From: Halomonas alimentaria
GTDB taxonomy: Bacteria; Pseudomonadota; Gammaproteobacteria; Pseudomonadales; Halomonadaceae
Reading direction: 5' to 3'
Assembly (NCBI RefSeq): GCF_009902005.1
Contig: NZ_WUTT01000001.1
Location: forward strand, 1,390,541 to 1,454,540
Length of the DNA: 64,000 bases
This document shows positions 30,049 through 37,839 of this stretch, piece by piece; position 1 is the first letter of the stretch; every line of letters starts with the position of its first letter. Under the pieces are notes generated by a model. That model saw only the letters and a program-made list of their open reading frames with translations, did no database searches and was not told where the DNA came from. Both the position numbers and the translations under genes were made by a program.

Positions 30049-30108
30049 GCAATCGATCGAACCTTCTCTTCTGTTCAGGCCGTCATCATCGGGCCGTCAT
30101 CCGACAGC

Positions 30109-31302
30109 TCAGAAGCTGTACTTGACCATCCCCTGCAGGCGTACCGCATCGCCGTCGCGGCCGTCGACCACCTCACGGGTATGGTAGGCGGCTTCGATGC
30201 CGTAGCTGACGCGCTGGATCGGCGACCAGATGTAGTTCAGGTGCACCGCCTCGAACTGCTCGTTGGCGCCCTCCACCCCGGCGATGCCGGCGTCGCGGGC
30301 ATCATCCAGGTCAGCCTGGGAGATACCGTAGCCCAGGTTGATGGCACCCGGACCGGCGGCCAGGCTCATGCCGACATTGGCGCCCCAGGCCTCGACGGTC
30401 TCGATATTGCTTCCATCCCAGTAGCCCGGCGCCGAAGGGTTGTTCTGCATATATTCGCCGATGCCGTCGCCCCAGGTCAGCGCGCCACGCAGGGTCAGCG
30501 CCTCGGTAGCGGGGTAGCGGGCCGCCAGGTTGAGGCCATAGCCGGTGGCGCTGTCATCGACGCCGTTGACCTCTTCGACTTCCAGTTGGCGAGCCATGGC
30601 CGAGGCGGAGTAGTGCAGGCCGGCGGCCTGGTTCTGGTAGCGCAGGGTCAGATCGGGCAGGCCGGTCTTGCCTGACTCGTGTTCGCTATAAACGCCTCGT
30701 GGGTGCTCGACCCCTTTCGGGTTTAGCCAGTTGACCGCTACGCCATCCTTGTAGTCTTCCGGATCCGGATTCTCCAGGGCGATATGCCAGTTGTTGAAGG
30801 AGTAGCGCAGCTGCGCCTTGCGGCCCACCTTGCTCTGGCCCGGTTGGGGCGCCAGGTCGATGGTCGGGGTCTTGCCCAGCAGGCTGCCGAAGTTGGTCCA
30901 GGTCTTGCCCGCCAGGATGCCGTTCCAGCTGCCGAAGGCGTGGCGCAGGCGCAGGTCGCCGCCCTCCGGAGCGTTATCGAACCAGTCGACTTCGACCATG
31001 GTGGTCAGCTTGCTGCCACCCATGGGAGTGGCGCTCTTGAAGCCCAGGCGGCTCTGGTAAGCGTGCATATTGAAATGGCCGTCGCTACCTTCCTGGCCGT
31101 CGATCAGGATGCGTGGTCGTGCGGCCAGATCGCCGAGCTCGTTGTCGACGTCGTAGATCATGTCCAGCTTGGCATAGCCGTAGATGCTGGCGGTGGTGTC
31201 ACCCACTTCGAAGTCGATGGCGTGGGAGGCCGAGGCGATGGCCAGCGCCAGGGTGCTGCCGGCGAGCAGCGTGGCGTGCTTGAGGCGGATGGAAGCTGTC
31301 AT
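30109..31302 (-). CDS. DcaP-type outer-membrane porin (paralogue 1)
   Basis: A 397-residue porin of the DcaP family, which forms outer-membrane channels often selective for small carboxylic acids. Signal peptide HATLLAGSTLALAIASASHA, mature IDFEVGDTTASIYGYAKLDM. Landmarks are FNMHAYQSRLGFKSATP, FGSWNGILAGKTWTNFG and the C-terminal strand ending KYSF. It is closely related to the next leftward gene upstream (DFEVGDTxASxYGYAKLD in both), so the two are a tandem duplication that has diverged. It has its own terminator and an upstream FNR/Anr-like box. The substrate is not known. Confidence 0.85.
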   Translation of the reverse strand: MTASIRLKHATLLAGSTLALAIASASHAIDFEVGDTTASIYGYAKLDMIYDVDNELGDLAARPRILIDGQEGSDGHFNMHAYQSRLGFKSATPMGGSKLTTMVEVDWFDNAPEGGDLRLRHAFGSWNGILAGKTWTNFGSLLGKTPTIDLAPQPGQSKVGRKAQLRYSFNNWHIALENPDPEDYKDGVAVNWLNPKGVEHPRGVYSEHESGKTGLPDLTLRYQNQAAGLHYSASAMARQLEVEEVNGVDDSATGYGLNLAARYPATEALTLRGALTWGDGIGEYMQNNPSAPGYWDGSNIETVEAWGANVGMSLAAGPGAINLGYGISQADLDDARDAGIAGVEGANEQFEAVHLNYIWSPIQRVSYGIEAAYHTREVVDGRDGDAVRLQGMVKYSF

Positions 31303-31437
31303 TGGCTTTTCCTTCTAGCGAGGGCGGAAGCGGCTCGGCGACACGGGCGGGTTCCCTTGATGATTCCGCTTGCCGCCGGTGGGTAACATGCTAACCACCC
31401 CGATGGGCCGGGCCCACTGCCAGGGCATGGAAAAAGC

Positions 31438-31451
31438 TTGATATGGGTCAA
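31438..31451 (-). promoter_or_regulatory. Candidate FNR/Anr box upstream of DcaP-type porin 1
   Basis: TTGATATGGGTCAA matches the TTGAT-N4-ATCAA consensus at nine of ten informative positions. It lies 136 bases before the porin start. Its distance from the true promoter is unknown, so activation or repression cannot be told. Confidence 0.45.
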
Positions 31452-31574
31452 GGGGAGGAAGGATCCGGCGGTTCTTGCGATTAAGGTAAATTACCCTTCT
31501 GAAACAGAGAATTAAGTTCTAATTAACGCCATGTTGTGGATCATGCGTGTGGCAGAAAGGATGCCCGAAGCAGC

Positions 31575-31600
31575 AAAAAGCCCCGGCCAGTGGCCGGGGC
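31575..31600 (-). terminator. Intrinsic terminator of the second DcaP-type porin gene
   Basis: GCCCCGGC pairs with GCCGGGGC; read leftward it is followed by TTTTT. Its sequence is nearly the same as the terminator of paralogue 1, which supports duplication of the gene together with its 3' end. Confidence 0.88.
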
Positions 31601-31677
31601 GAAAGGATCGAAGCATTCTGCTTGTACTGTCAGCTGCCATGGCGAGGCCGAGCGAAGCGCCGCAATGGATAGGCGCC

Positions 31678-32874
31678 CTAGAAGCTGTACATCACCATGC
31701 CCTGGATGCGCACGGCATCGCCATCTTCACCACCCTTGGTCTCGCGGCTGGACCAGCTGGCCTCGATGCCATATTTGATGCGCTCGGCCGGCGACCAGAT
31801 ATAGTTTAGATAGGCGGTTTCGAAGGTGTCATTGGCAGAGTCGGTGTAATTCCCGATGGGGTTGCCATTGGAATCAGTGCCAGTATTATTTGCGTCATCT
31901 AGATCGACGGTGGAGACATTATAAGAGGCGTTGATGGCGCCCGGGCCGGCCTTGATGCTGGCGCCGATGGTGCCGCCGGTGCTCTCCAGGGTCTCGAGAT
32001 CGCCGTTGGTATCCAGGTAGGCCGGGGAGGTCTGCGGGCTGACGTTCATATAGCCGCCGATACCGTCGCCATGGGTCACGCCGGCACGCAGAGTCAGCGC
32101 CTCGGTAACATCCATGGCGCCTTCGAGGGCAATACCCCAGCCAAAGGCGGAATCATCGTCGACGGTGGCGGTGGTATCAGCGTCGGCGTCATATTCCAGA
32201 TGACGCAGCACCGCGGAGGCGGAGTACTTGAAGGGGCCGGAGGTATCGGTATAGCGCGCGGTCACATCGGGCAGCTGGCTCTTGGCCACATCTTCGCTGA
32301 CTTGAGTGGCGTTGATGGTGTCTTCGGAGCCACCCAGGGTATCCGGATCCTCGATGGCCATGGAGAAGTTGCCGGTGGTATAGCGCAGCTGCGGCTGACG
32401 CGCCTGGTTGCCCACCCCGGGCGGGCCGGTGAAGTCAACGGTCGGGGTGCCGGCCACAAAGCCGTAGAAGTTGGTCCAGGTCTGGCCGGCCAGGATGCCG
32501 CCCCAGGAACCGTAGGCGTGACGCAGCCGGAAGGAGCCGCCACCATCCCCATAGAAGTCACCCTCGATGCGGGTGACCAGGTCACTGCCGGAGACCGGGG
32601 TGGTGGTCTGGAAGCCGATGCGGCTCTGGTAGGCGTGCATATTGAAGTGGCCGTCCTGGCTCTCTTTGCCATCCAGGGCGATGTTCTTGTGGCCAATGGA
32701 GTTGCCAAGGTCGGCATCCACGTCATAGATGATATCCAGCTTGGCATAGCCGTAGACGCTGGCCTTGGTATCGCCGACCTCGAAATCCACAGCGTGGGAG
32801 GCGCTGGCCACAGCCAATGCCAGGGCGGAGGCGGTAAAGACTGATGCCTGCTTGAACTTGTTGTATCGGGTCAC
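31678..32874 (-). CDS. DcaP-type outer-membrane porin (paralogue 2)
   Basis: A 398-residue porin counted from GTG at 32874, which begins VTRYNKFKQASVFTASALAL, a signal peptide ending ASASHA, then VDFEVGDTKASVYGYAKLDI. The frame stays open to 33126, but the extra 84 residues have no signal-like or conserved sequence. AAGGAAC lies before the GTG. Shared blocks with paralogue 1 are FNMHAYQSRIGF, YGSWGGILAGQTWTNF and the final MYSF strand. The loop regions are rich in Asp/Thr/Asn and differ most between the two, suggesting different solutes. Confidence 0.85.
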   Translation of the reverse strand: MTRYNKFKQASVFTASALALAVASASHAVDFEVGDTKASVYGYAKLDIIYDVDADLGNSIGHKNIALDGKESQDGHFNMHAYQSRIGFQTTTPVSGSDLVTRIEGDFYGDGGGSFRLRHAYGSWGGILAGQTWTNFYGFVAGTPTVDFTGPPGVGNQARQPQLRYTTGNFSMAIEDPDTLGGSEDTINATQVSEDVAKSQLPDVTARYTDTSGPFKYSASAVLRHLEYDADADTTATVDDDSAFGWGIALEGAMDVTEALTLRAGVTHGDGIGGYMNVSPQTSPAYLDTNGDLETLESTGGTIGASIKAGPGAINASYNVSTVDLDDANNTGTDSNGNPIGNYTDSANDTFETAYLNYIWSPAERIKYGIEASWSSRETKGGEDGDAVRIQGMVMYSF

Positions 32875-33188
32875 GTGCCTTGTTCCTTGAATCGTGGCCG
32901 CGCTGGGCGGCGTTATTGTGTTGTTCCTGCGATGCATGCCGATATTGCGGATTGGCAACTCAGCTGACGTAAACGTCAAGGTGAAAGTAGCGATACGCTG
33001 CGTTGATGACAACGCCATGAATGCCCAAGGCGACCAAAGTTGTAGGAACTTTCCTATCCGGCGTTTCCACCCGAGCGTTCGTCTCTGGGCCTCGACCCCA
33101 GCGTTGACCGCTGTTGCCCGTTTCACCTTCAGGGGGTTCGGCTCTGTGGCATCATGTCGCCAGTGAACGACGCTCCTGGAGCCGCCCG
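32875..33188. other. 314-base divergent gap between DcaP-type porin 2 and the diguanylate cyclase
   Basis: No gene is supported; it must hold promoters for both flanking genes. The clearest feature is the inverted repeat at 32965. The rest shows no strong -35/-10 pair that I can defend. Confidence 0.55.
32965..32978. promoter_or_regulatory. Inverted repeat TGACGT-AA-ACGTCA, candidate operator
   Basis: Two perfect 6-base half-sites, TGACGT and ACGTCA, lie two bases apart, about 90 bases before the porin 2 start. The shape resembles operators of LiuR-like MerR-family regulators and of CRE-like sites. No such regulator gene is in the window. Confidence 0.35.
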
Positions 33189-35153
33189 TTGTCGATCCTT
33201 CTTCCTCTCTCCCTGCGTACCCGCCTGCTGCTCGGCATCGGCCTGGGCTGGCTGGCTCTGGTGGCGGCGCTGCTGGGCTACAGCCACCTGAGCGGCGGCA
33301 AGCTGACCCGGCACGAGAACCTGGTGCATCTGGAGTATGAGGCGCGCCTGGTCGCCGACCAGATGACCCGGGAGCTGGCCGAGCGCCAGGCGCTGCTGGC
33401 GCGGCTGGCCCAGGAGATAGATCTCGACGATCCCGAACTGGTCGAACGGCTGCGCGGCCAGCAACCGCTGCTGGCGATGTTCGACCGGCTGATGGTGTTC
33501 GATGCCGAGGGGAGGCCGGTGGCCGACTGGCCGCCCTTTGCCGAGGGTGGGCCGACCATTGCCGAGCGGCCCTATTTCAAGAAGGTCAGGGCCTTTCGGC
33601 GCCCGCTGGTCACCGAGCCCTATCGCGGCGGCGAGACCGCCATCGATCAGGTGATGGTGGTGCAGCCGCTGCTTGGTGAGCAGGGCGAGTTCCTGGGCAT
33701 TCTCGGCGGCAACACCGCACTGCGCGACGGCGAGGCCTATCTCAACCTGCGTGGACGTTACCTGGGCGAGGCTGGCCATGTGCTGCTGATGACTGCCGAG
33801 GGTCAGGTGATCAGCCACCCGGACCCTGAGCGCCTGATGCTGCCGCTGGAGGATCTCGAAGAGCGCCCCCTGCTCGATCAGGCCCTGCTGGGCTGGCAGG
33901 GCGGTGGCACCACGCTGACCCTCGATGGCGAGCCGGCCCTGGCGTCGTTTCGCCAGGTTTGGGCCGCCGACTGGGTGGTGGGGGTCTATCTGCCCCTGGA
34001 GCAGGTAAAGGCGCCGCTGCGGCGCTATGCCGTCGAGCTGCGCTGGGTGGGGATCGGCACGGTGCTGCTGATGCTGCCTTTGCTGTGGTGGCTGCTGGGC
34101 CTTGGGCTGCGCCCGCTACACCGACTGGAGCGCCAGATCGCCCGGATCGGGCGTGGCGAGTCGCAGCGTCTGGAGCTGGCCACCGGGATGCAGGAGCTGC
34201 GTCAGCTGGAGGAGGCGTTCAATCGCCTGGAGGGGCAGCGCCGCGCGGTGCATGCCTCGCTGGAGGCGCGCGAGGCCTTCCTGCGAGCGGTGCTGGCATC
34301 GTCACCGGTGGGCATGTTTATCGCCGATACCCGGGGCCATGTCAGCTACCTCAACCCCGCGCTGGAACGCCTGACCGGCGTCTCGCTGTCGAGCTATCGG
34401 CCGTTGGCCTGGCTGCGACGCATACACCCCGAGGATCGTGCCGGCTTCCTGGCCGGCTGGCGCGAGGCGCTGAGTCAGGGCTCGGCCTTGCAGCAGTACT
34501 ACCGCCTTCGTGGTCCGGCGGGGGACTGGCGGCGGCTCGATGTCCAGGCCAGCCGGGTCGTGCAGGGTCAACAGTCACTGGGCTTTGTCGGTCTGGTTCG
34601 TGATGTCACCGAGCACCATGAGCGTGAGCGCCGTCACCGCTGGGAGGCCGAGCATGATCCCCTGACCGGCTGCCTGAATCGCCGCGGCTTCCTGCGTCGA
34701 CTGGGCGATGTCTGTCACCTTCCCGAAGAGCCGGAGACGCCTCGGGCGCTGCTGATGCTCGATCTGGATCACTTCAAGAGGGTCAACGATCGGGCCGGCC
34801 ACGCCGTCGGCGATGCTCTGCTGCAGCAGGTGGCCCGAGTGCTGGGCGAGGTCATTCGCGAGGAGGATCATCTGGCCCGCCTGGGCGGCGACGAGTTCGC
34901 GGTGCTGCTGGCGCCGACACCGAAAGAGGCGGTTCTGCGCGTCGCCGAGCGAGTTCGTGAGTCGCTGGCAGGGCTGGTAGTCGAGCATGAAGGGGAGCGG
35001 TTCTCGGTGTCGGCCAGCGTGGGAGTGGCCATGTTGACGGCAGAGGAGGAGTCGCCGGAGGCGCTGATGGAGCGTGCCGATCAGGCCAGCTATCGGGCCA
35101 AGCGGCTGGGGCGTAACCGGGTGGTGATGGCCGAGGAGATGAGTCTCGGGTGA
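33189..35153 (+). CDS. Membrane diguanylate cyclase with periplasmic sensor, HAMP, PAS and GGDEF
   Basis: Makes cyclic di-GMP from GTP at the inner membrane. About 654 residues, start taken as TTG 33189 (GGAG seven bases before it; GTG 33156 and ATG 33114 are longer options without better sites). Order: TM1 (LLLGIGLGWLALVAALLGYS), a periplasmic Cache-like sensor of about 260 residues, TM2 (VGIGTVLLMLPLLWWLLGLG), a HAMP-like linker, a PAS domain (AVLASSPVGMFIADTRGHVS), and the cyclase domain. The active site reads GGDEF at 566-570. An inhibitory site RxxD (R557-D560) stands five residues before it, so product feedback is expected. No EAL domain is present. The signal sensed is unknown. Confidence 0.9.
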   Translation: MSILLPLSLRTRLLLGIGLGWLALVAALLGYSHLSGGKLTRHENLVHLEYEARLVADQMTRELAERQALLARLAQEIDLDDPELVERLRGQQPLLAMFDRLMVFDAEGRPVADWPPFAEGGPTIAERPYFKKVRAFRRPLVTEPYRGGETAIDQVMVVQPLLGEQGEFLGILGGNTALRDGEAYLNLRGRYLGEAGHVLLMTAEGQVISHPDPERLMLPLEDLEERPLLDQALLGWQGGGTTLTLDGEPALASFRQVWAADWVVGVYLPLEQVKAPLRRYAVELRWVGIGTVLLMLPLLWWLLGLGLRPLHRLERQIARIGRGESQRLELATGMQELRQLEEAFNRLEGQRRAVHASLEAREAFLRAVLASSPVGMFIADTRGHVSYLNPALERLTGVSLSSYRPLAWLRRIHPEDRAGFLAGWREALSQGSALQQYYRLRGPAGDWRRLDVQASRVVQGQQSLGFVGLVRDVTEHHERERRHRWEAEHDPLTGCLNRRGFLRRLGDVCHLPEEPETPRALLMLDLDHFKRVNDRAGHAVGDALLQQVARVLGEVIREEDHLARLGGDEFAVLLAPTPKEAVLRVAERVRESLAGLVVEHEGERFSVSASVGVAMLTAEEESPEALMERADQASYRAKRLGRNRVVMAEEMSLG

Positions 35154-35176
35154 CATGCCGGTGGAGCAGGGCGGGG

Positions 35177-35253
35177 TGGCGCCCCCTTCAGGATTCGAAC
35201 CTGAGACCTTCCCCTTAGGAGGGGGACGCTCTATCCAGCTGAGCTAAGGGGGC
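35177..35253 (-). tRNA. tRNA-Arg (anticodon CCU)
   Basis: The leftward strand folds into a full cloverleaf: acceptor GCCCCCT with AGGGGGC, D-arm GCTC...GAGC, anticodon stem TCCCC/GGGGA with loop CTCCTAA, and T-arm TCAGG TTCGAAT CCTGA. The anticodon CCU reads the rare AGG codon. The 3' CCA is encoded in the DNA (35179-35177). It converges on the diguanylate cyclase gene 23 bases away. Confidence 0.95.
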
Positions 35254-35679
35254 AACACGCGGCGCATTATAGGGAAATGCGCCGCCGAGGGGAACCGTGG
35301 TGCCGCTGTCATAGGGTTATCCCAGATGCCAGCACCGCTCAAGGCTGTTCCGACGACAGGCCGTCGAGGGGGCGCTACGAGTACTTCCTTGTAGGCTACC
35401 TCGGCCCTGCTGCGCTCTCGTGTCCCGCTCCGCTTGCAGGTCCGGTGCTGGCCATCCTTGGCCAGCCCGTTCGGAGCAATGCTCCTCACCCCTGGTCCTC
35501 GGACCCCCTCTCCGACCTGCCCCCGGCGCCTTTCGCTATCAGCCTATCGGTAACTGCGATAGCTCTGGTGTGACAGCTGTCAGTTCACGGTTCGCACATC
35601 GCTGCGGCAACGTGCCCCATATCTCATCACATAACATGCATTTAATATTCCCGCCGCTTATACACACACCTAAAAGAAG
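35254..35679. other. 426-base gap between tRNA-Arg and the copper receptor gene
   Basis: No gene is supported. The middle is occupied by a copy of the imperfect-palindrome repeat (35344-35530). The last 100 bases before the receptor gene are AT-richer (ACATAACATGCATTTAATAT, around 35630-35650) and probably hold its promoter; no clear Fur, Zur or copper-regulator box is visible. Confidence 0.5.
35344..35530 (-). repeat. Imperfect-palindrome repeat element, copy 1 (long form)
   Basis: Read leftward, it begins GGCGCCGGGGGCAGGTCGGA (from 35530) and ends GCGCCCCCTCGACGGCCTGT (then CGTCGG). These ends match those of the copies at 57607 and 63706, but the interior is longer (about 187 versus 112-114 bases). 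Terminal sequences are inverted repeats of each other. It lies between a tRNA gene and the receptor gene. Confidence 0.65.
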
Positions 35680-37713
35680 ATGAGCACGGGATCCATCACT
35701 AGCCAAATGCCACGCCGCCTGCCACTGGTGGCCCTTGTTGCTGCCGCGGCCTGGGGCTCGCTTGCCCAGGCACAGGGCACCGATACCCTCTCCACCATCG
35801 TGGTGGAAGGCACCCAACAGGTGCCCGGGGAACTGTCGCTCTCGCCCAAATCCTCACCCGCGCCGGCGGCCGATGCCGGTGAATGGCTGCGGCGCCTGAA
35901 TGGCGTAGAAGGCATTCGCATGGGTGGCCATGGCCTCGACCCGGTGATCCGCGGCCAGCAGGGTAACGCCCTGAATGTCCTGATCGACGGGGGCTATGTG
36001 TTCGGTGGCTGTCCCAACCGCATGGATCCGCCCACCGCCTATGCGCCGCTGCACAGCATCGATCGCGTGACGGTCAGCAAGGGGGTGACCACCCTGCAGC
36101 ATGGTGCCGGGGGCAGTGGCGGTACCGTACTGTTCGAGCGCAGTGCACCGGAGTTTGAGGGTGATGCGGTCGGCCAGCAGGGCAGCGTGGGTGCCAGCTA
36201 CGACGACAATGGTGAGCGTGTCGGCCTGTATGCCAACCTGGAGGCCGGCAACCAGCAGGGCTACCTGCAGGTGTTCGGCGAGCACCAGAACGCCAGCGAC
36301 TACGAGGATGGCGACGGACAGCGCATCCACAGCGGCTTTGAGACCACCAGCGGCGGCATTACCCTGGGGCTGACGCCCAGCGAGAATACCGAACTGGCCC
36401 TGGGCTATGAGGCGGTGCGCGAGCGCGACGTCAAGTTTGCCGGCGCCGGCATGGACTCCCCCGAGAGCGATAACGACACCGTGCGCCTGCGCCTCGACCA
36501 TGCCTTCTCCGATACCCTGAGCATGGAGAATCGGCTTCAGTACACCACCATCGACCATGTCATGGACAACTACTCGCTGCGTGCCGAGCCGATGATGAAG
36601 ATGCGCTCGCCCACCGAGTCCGACACCTTCACCTGGAAGAGCATGTTCACGCAGCAGCTGGCCGACAGCGACCTGCGCTACGGGGTCAATGTGCTGCAGA
36701 ACGAGCGCAATGCCGAGATCATCAATGACTCCAAGGATATGGTGGCCTTCCTCTCCTGGCCGGATGTGACCACCCGCCAGGCCGGCGCCTTCGCCGAGCT
36801 GGATCACTACCTGGGCGAGCGCACCATCGTCAGCGGCGGCCTGCGCCTCGACTACTCCGAGGCCAGTGCCGATGCGGCCTATCAGCCCAGTGACAGCGGC
36901 GTGGTGGCTGCCGATCTCTACCGCAATGTCTACGGCGTCGAACGCGACCTGGACCATGATGCCTGGTTGGTGGGGGCCTTCCTGCGTGGCGAGCAGCGCC
37001 TCAACGAGTCCGACAGCGTCTTCGCCAGCGTGAGCCGCGCCGAACGCGATGCCGACGCCACCGAGCGCTACTTCGCCAAGAACGACTGGGTCGGCAATCC
37101 GGAGCTGGATCCTGAGGTGCACCACCAGCTGGATCTGGGCTTCGAGCGCCGCCTGGATATGGCTGGCTTCGAGGTGGTGGCCTTCGCCGACCGAGTCGAC
37201 GACTACATCTTCCGGTCAGCGAATGCCGATGGGGTCAGCACCTATCGCAATATCGACGCTACCCTCTACGGCCTGGAACTCACCGGCGACCTGCGCTGGG
37301 CCCATAACTGGGAGACCCGTGGCCAGCTGAGCTGGGTGCGGGGTGACAACCTCGATGACGGTGGCGCGCTGTCGGATATCGCCCCGCTGCGTGGCCAGCT
37401 CTCCCAGTTCTACGTGGCCGATGCCTGGGAGGCGGGCCTGACCGCGCGCTTCTCCGACGACCAGGACCGCCTGGGCCCGGATGAAGTCGCCACCTCCGGC
37501 TATGTGGTGCTGGATGCCGAGGCCGCCTGGCAGTGGCAGGCGCTGACCCTGCGCACCGGCGTCAGCAACCTGCTGGACAAGACCTACAGCGACTTCCTGA
37601 ACCGTAATCGCTCCAGCAGCGACCCCTTCCTCAGCAGCGATCCGGAGAGCGAGGAGCTGCCGCTGAACGAGCCGGGACGCAGTGTCTGGCTGGCCGTGGA
37701 CTACGCCTTCTAG
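35680..37713 (+). CDS. oprC: TonB-dependent copper receptor, OprC/NosA-like
   Basis: Outer-membrane 22-strand receptor for copper uptake, powered by TonB. The 677-residue protein has a signal peptide (PLVALVAAAAWGSLAQAQG), a plug domain with GGHGLDPVIRGQQGNALNVL and DGGYVFGGCPNRMDPPTAYA, and a barrel ending WLAVDYAF. The copper site known from OprC uses CxxxM and HxM; here C111-P-N-R-M115 and H293-V-M295 are both present. A TonB-box-like segment (TLSTIVVEG) follows the signal peptide. The start at 35680 gives a long signal peptide; Met 35710 is an alternative. Monocistronic, ended by a hairpin terminator. Confidence 0.93.
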   Translation: MSTGSITSQMPRRLPLVALVAAAAWGSLAQAQGTDTLSTIVVEGTQQVPGELSLSPKSSPAPAADAGEWLRRLNGVEGIRMGGHGLDPVIRGQQGNALNVLIDGGYVFGGCPNRMDPPTAYAPLHSIDRVTVSKGVTTLQHGAGGSGGTVLFERSAPEFEGDAVGQQGSVGASYDDNGERVGLYANLEAGNQQGYLQVFGEHQNASDYEDGDGQRIHSGFETTSGGITLGLTPSENTELALGYEAVRERDVKFAGAGMDSPESDNDTVRLRLDHAFSDTLSMENRLQYTTIDHVMDNYSLRAEPMMKMRSPTESDTFTWKSMFTQQLADSDLRYGVNVLQNERNAEIINDSKDMVAFLSWPDVTTRQAGAFAELDHYLGERTIVSGGLRLDYSEASADAAYQPSDSGVVAADLYRNVYGVERDLDHDAWLVGAFLRGEQRLNESDSVFASVSRAERDADATERYFAKNDWVGNPELDPEVHHQLDLGFERRLDMAGFEVVAFADRVDDYIFRSANADGVSTYRNIDATLYGLELTGDLRWAHNWETRGQLSWVRGDNLDDGGALSDIAPLRGQLSQFYVADAWEAGLTARFSDDQDRLGPDEVATSGYVVLDAEAAWQWQALTLRTGVSNLLDKTYSDFLNRNRSSSDPFLSSDPESEELPLNEPGRSVWLAVDYAF

Positions 37714-37751
37714 AGGCATTGTCGTTCAGCCTGTTGAACAGGCGATATATA

Positions 37752-37777
37752 GCGCCGCCAGCCATCGCTGGCGGCGC
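37752..37777. terminator. Hairpin between oprC and FUSC gene
   Basis: GCGCCGCCAGC pairs with GCTGGCGGCGC across CATC, an 11-bp stem between convergent genes. Followed only by TTGCGTT, so termination strength is uncertain. Confidence 0.6.
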
Positions 37778-37839
37778 TTGCGTTGGGGCGGTACAGGCCG
37801 TTCTTGGTCAGCGGTGACTGATTCGAGGCAGGGCGCGAT

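Larger units (their letters stand above)
31303..31677. other. 375-base gap between the DcaP-type genes
   Basis: No gene is supported here. The left part holds the upstream region of paralogue 1, with an AT-rich stretch (about 31480-31530) likely to hold its promoter, and an FNR/Anr-like site at 31438. The right part holds the terminator of paralogue 2. Confidence 0.6.
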
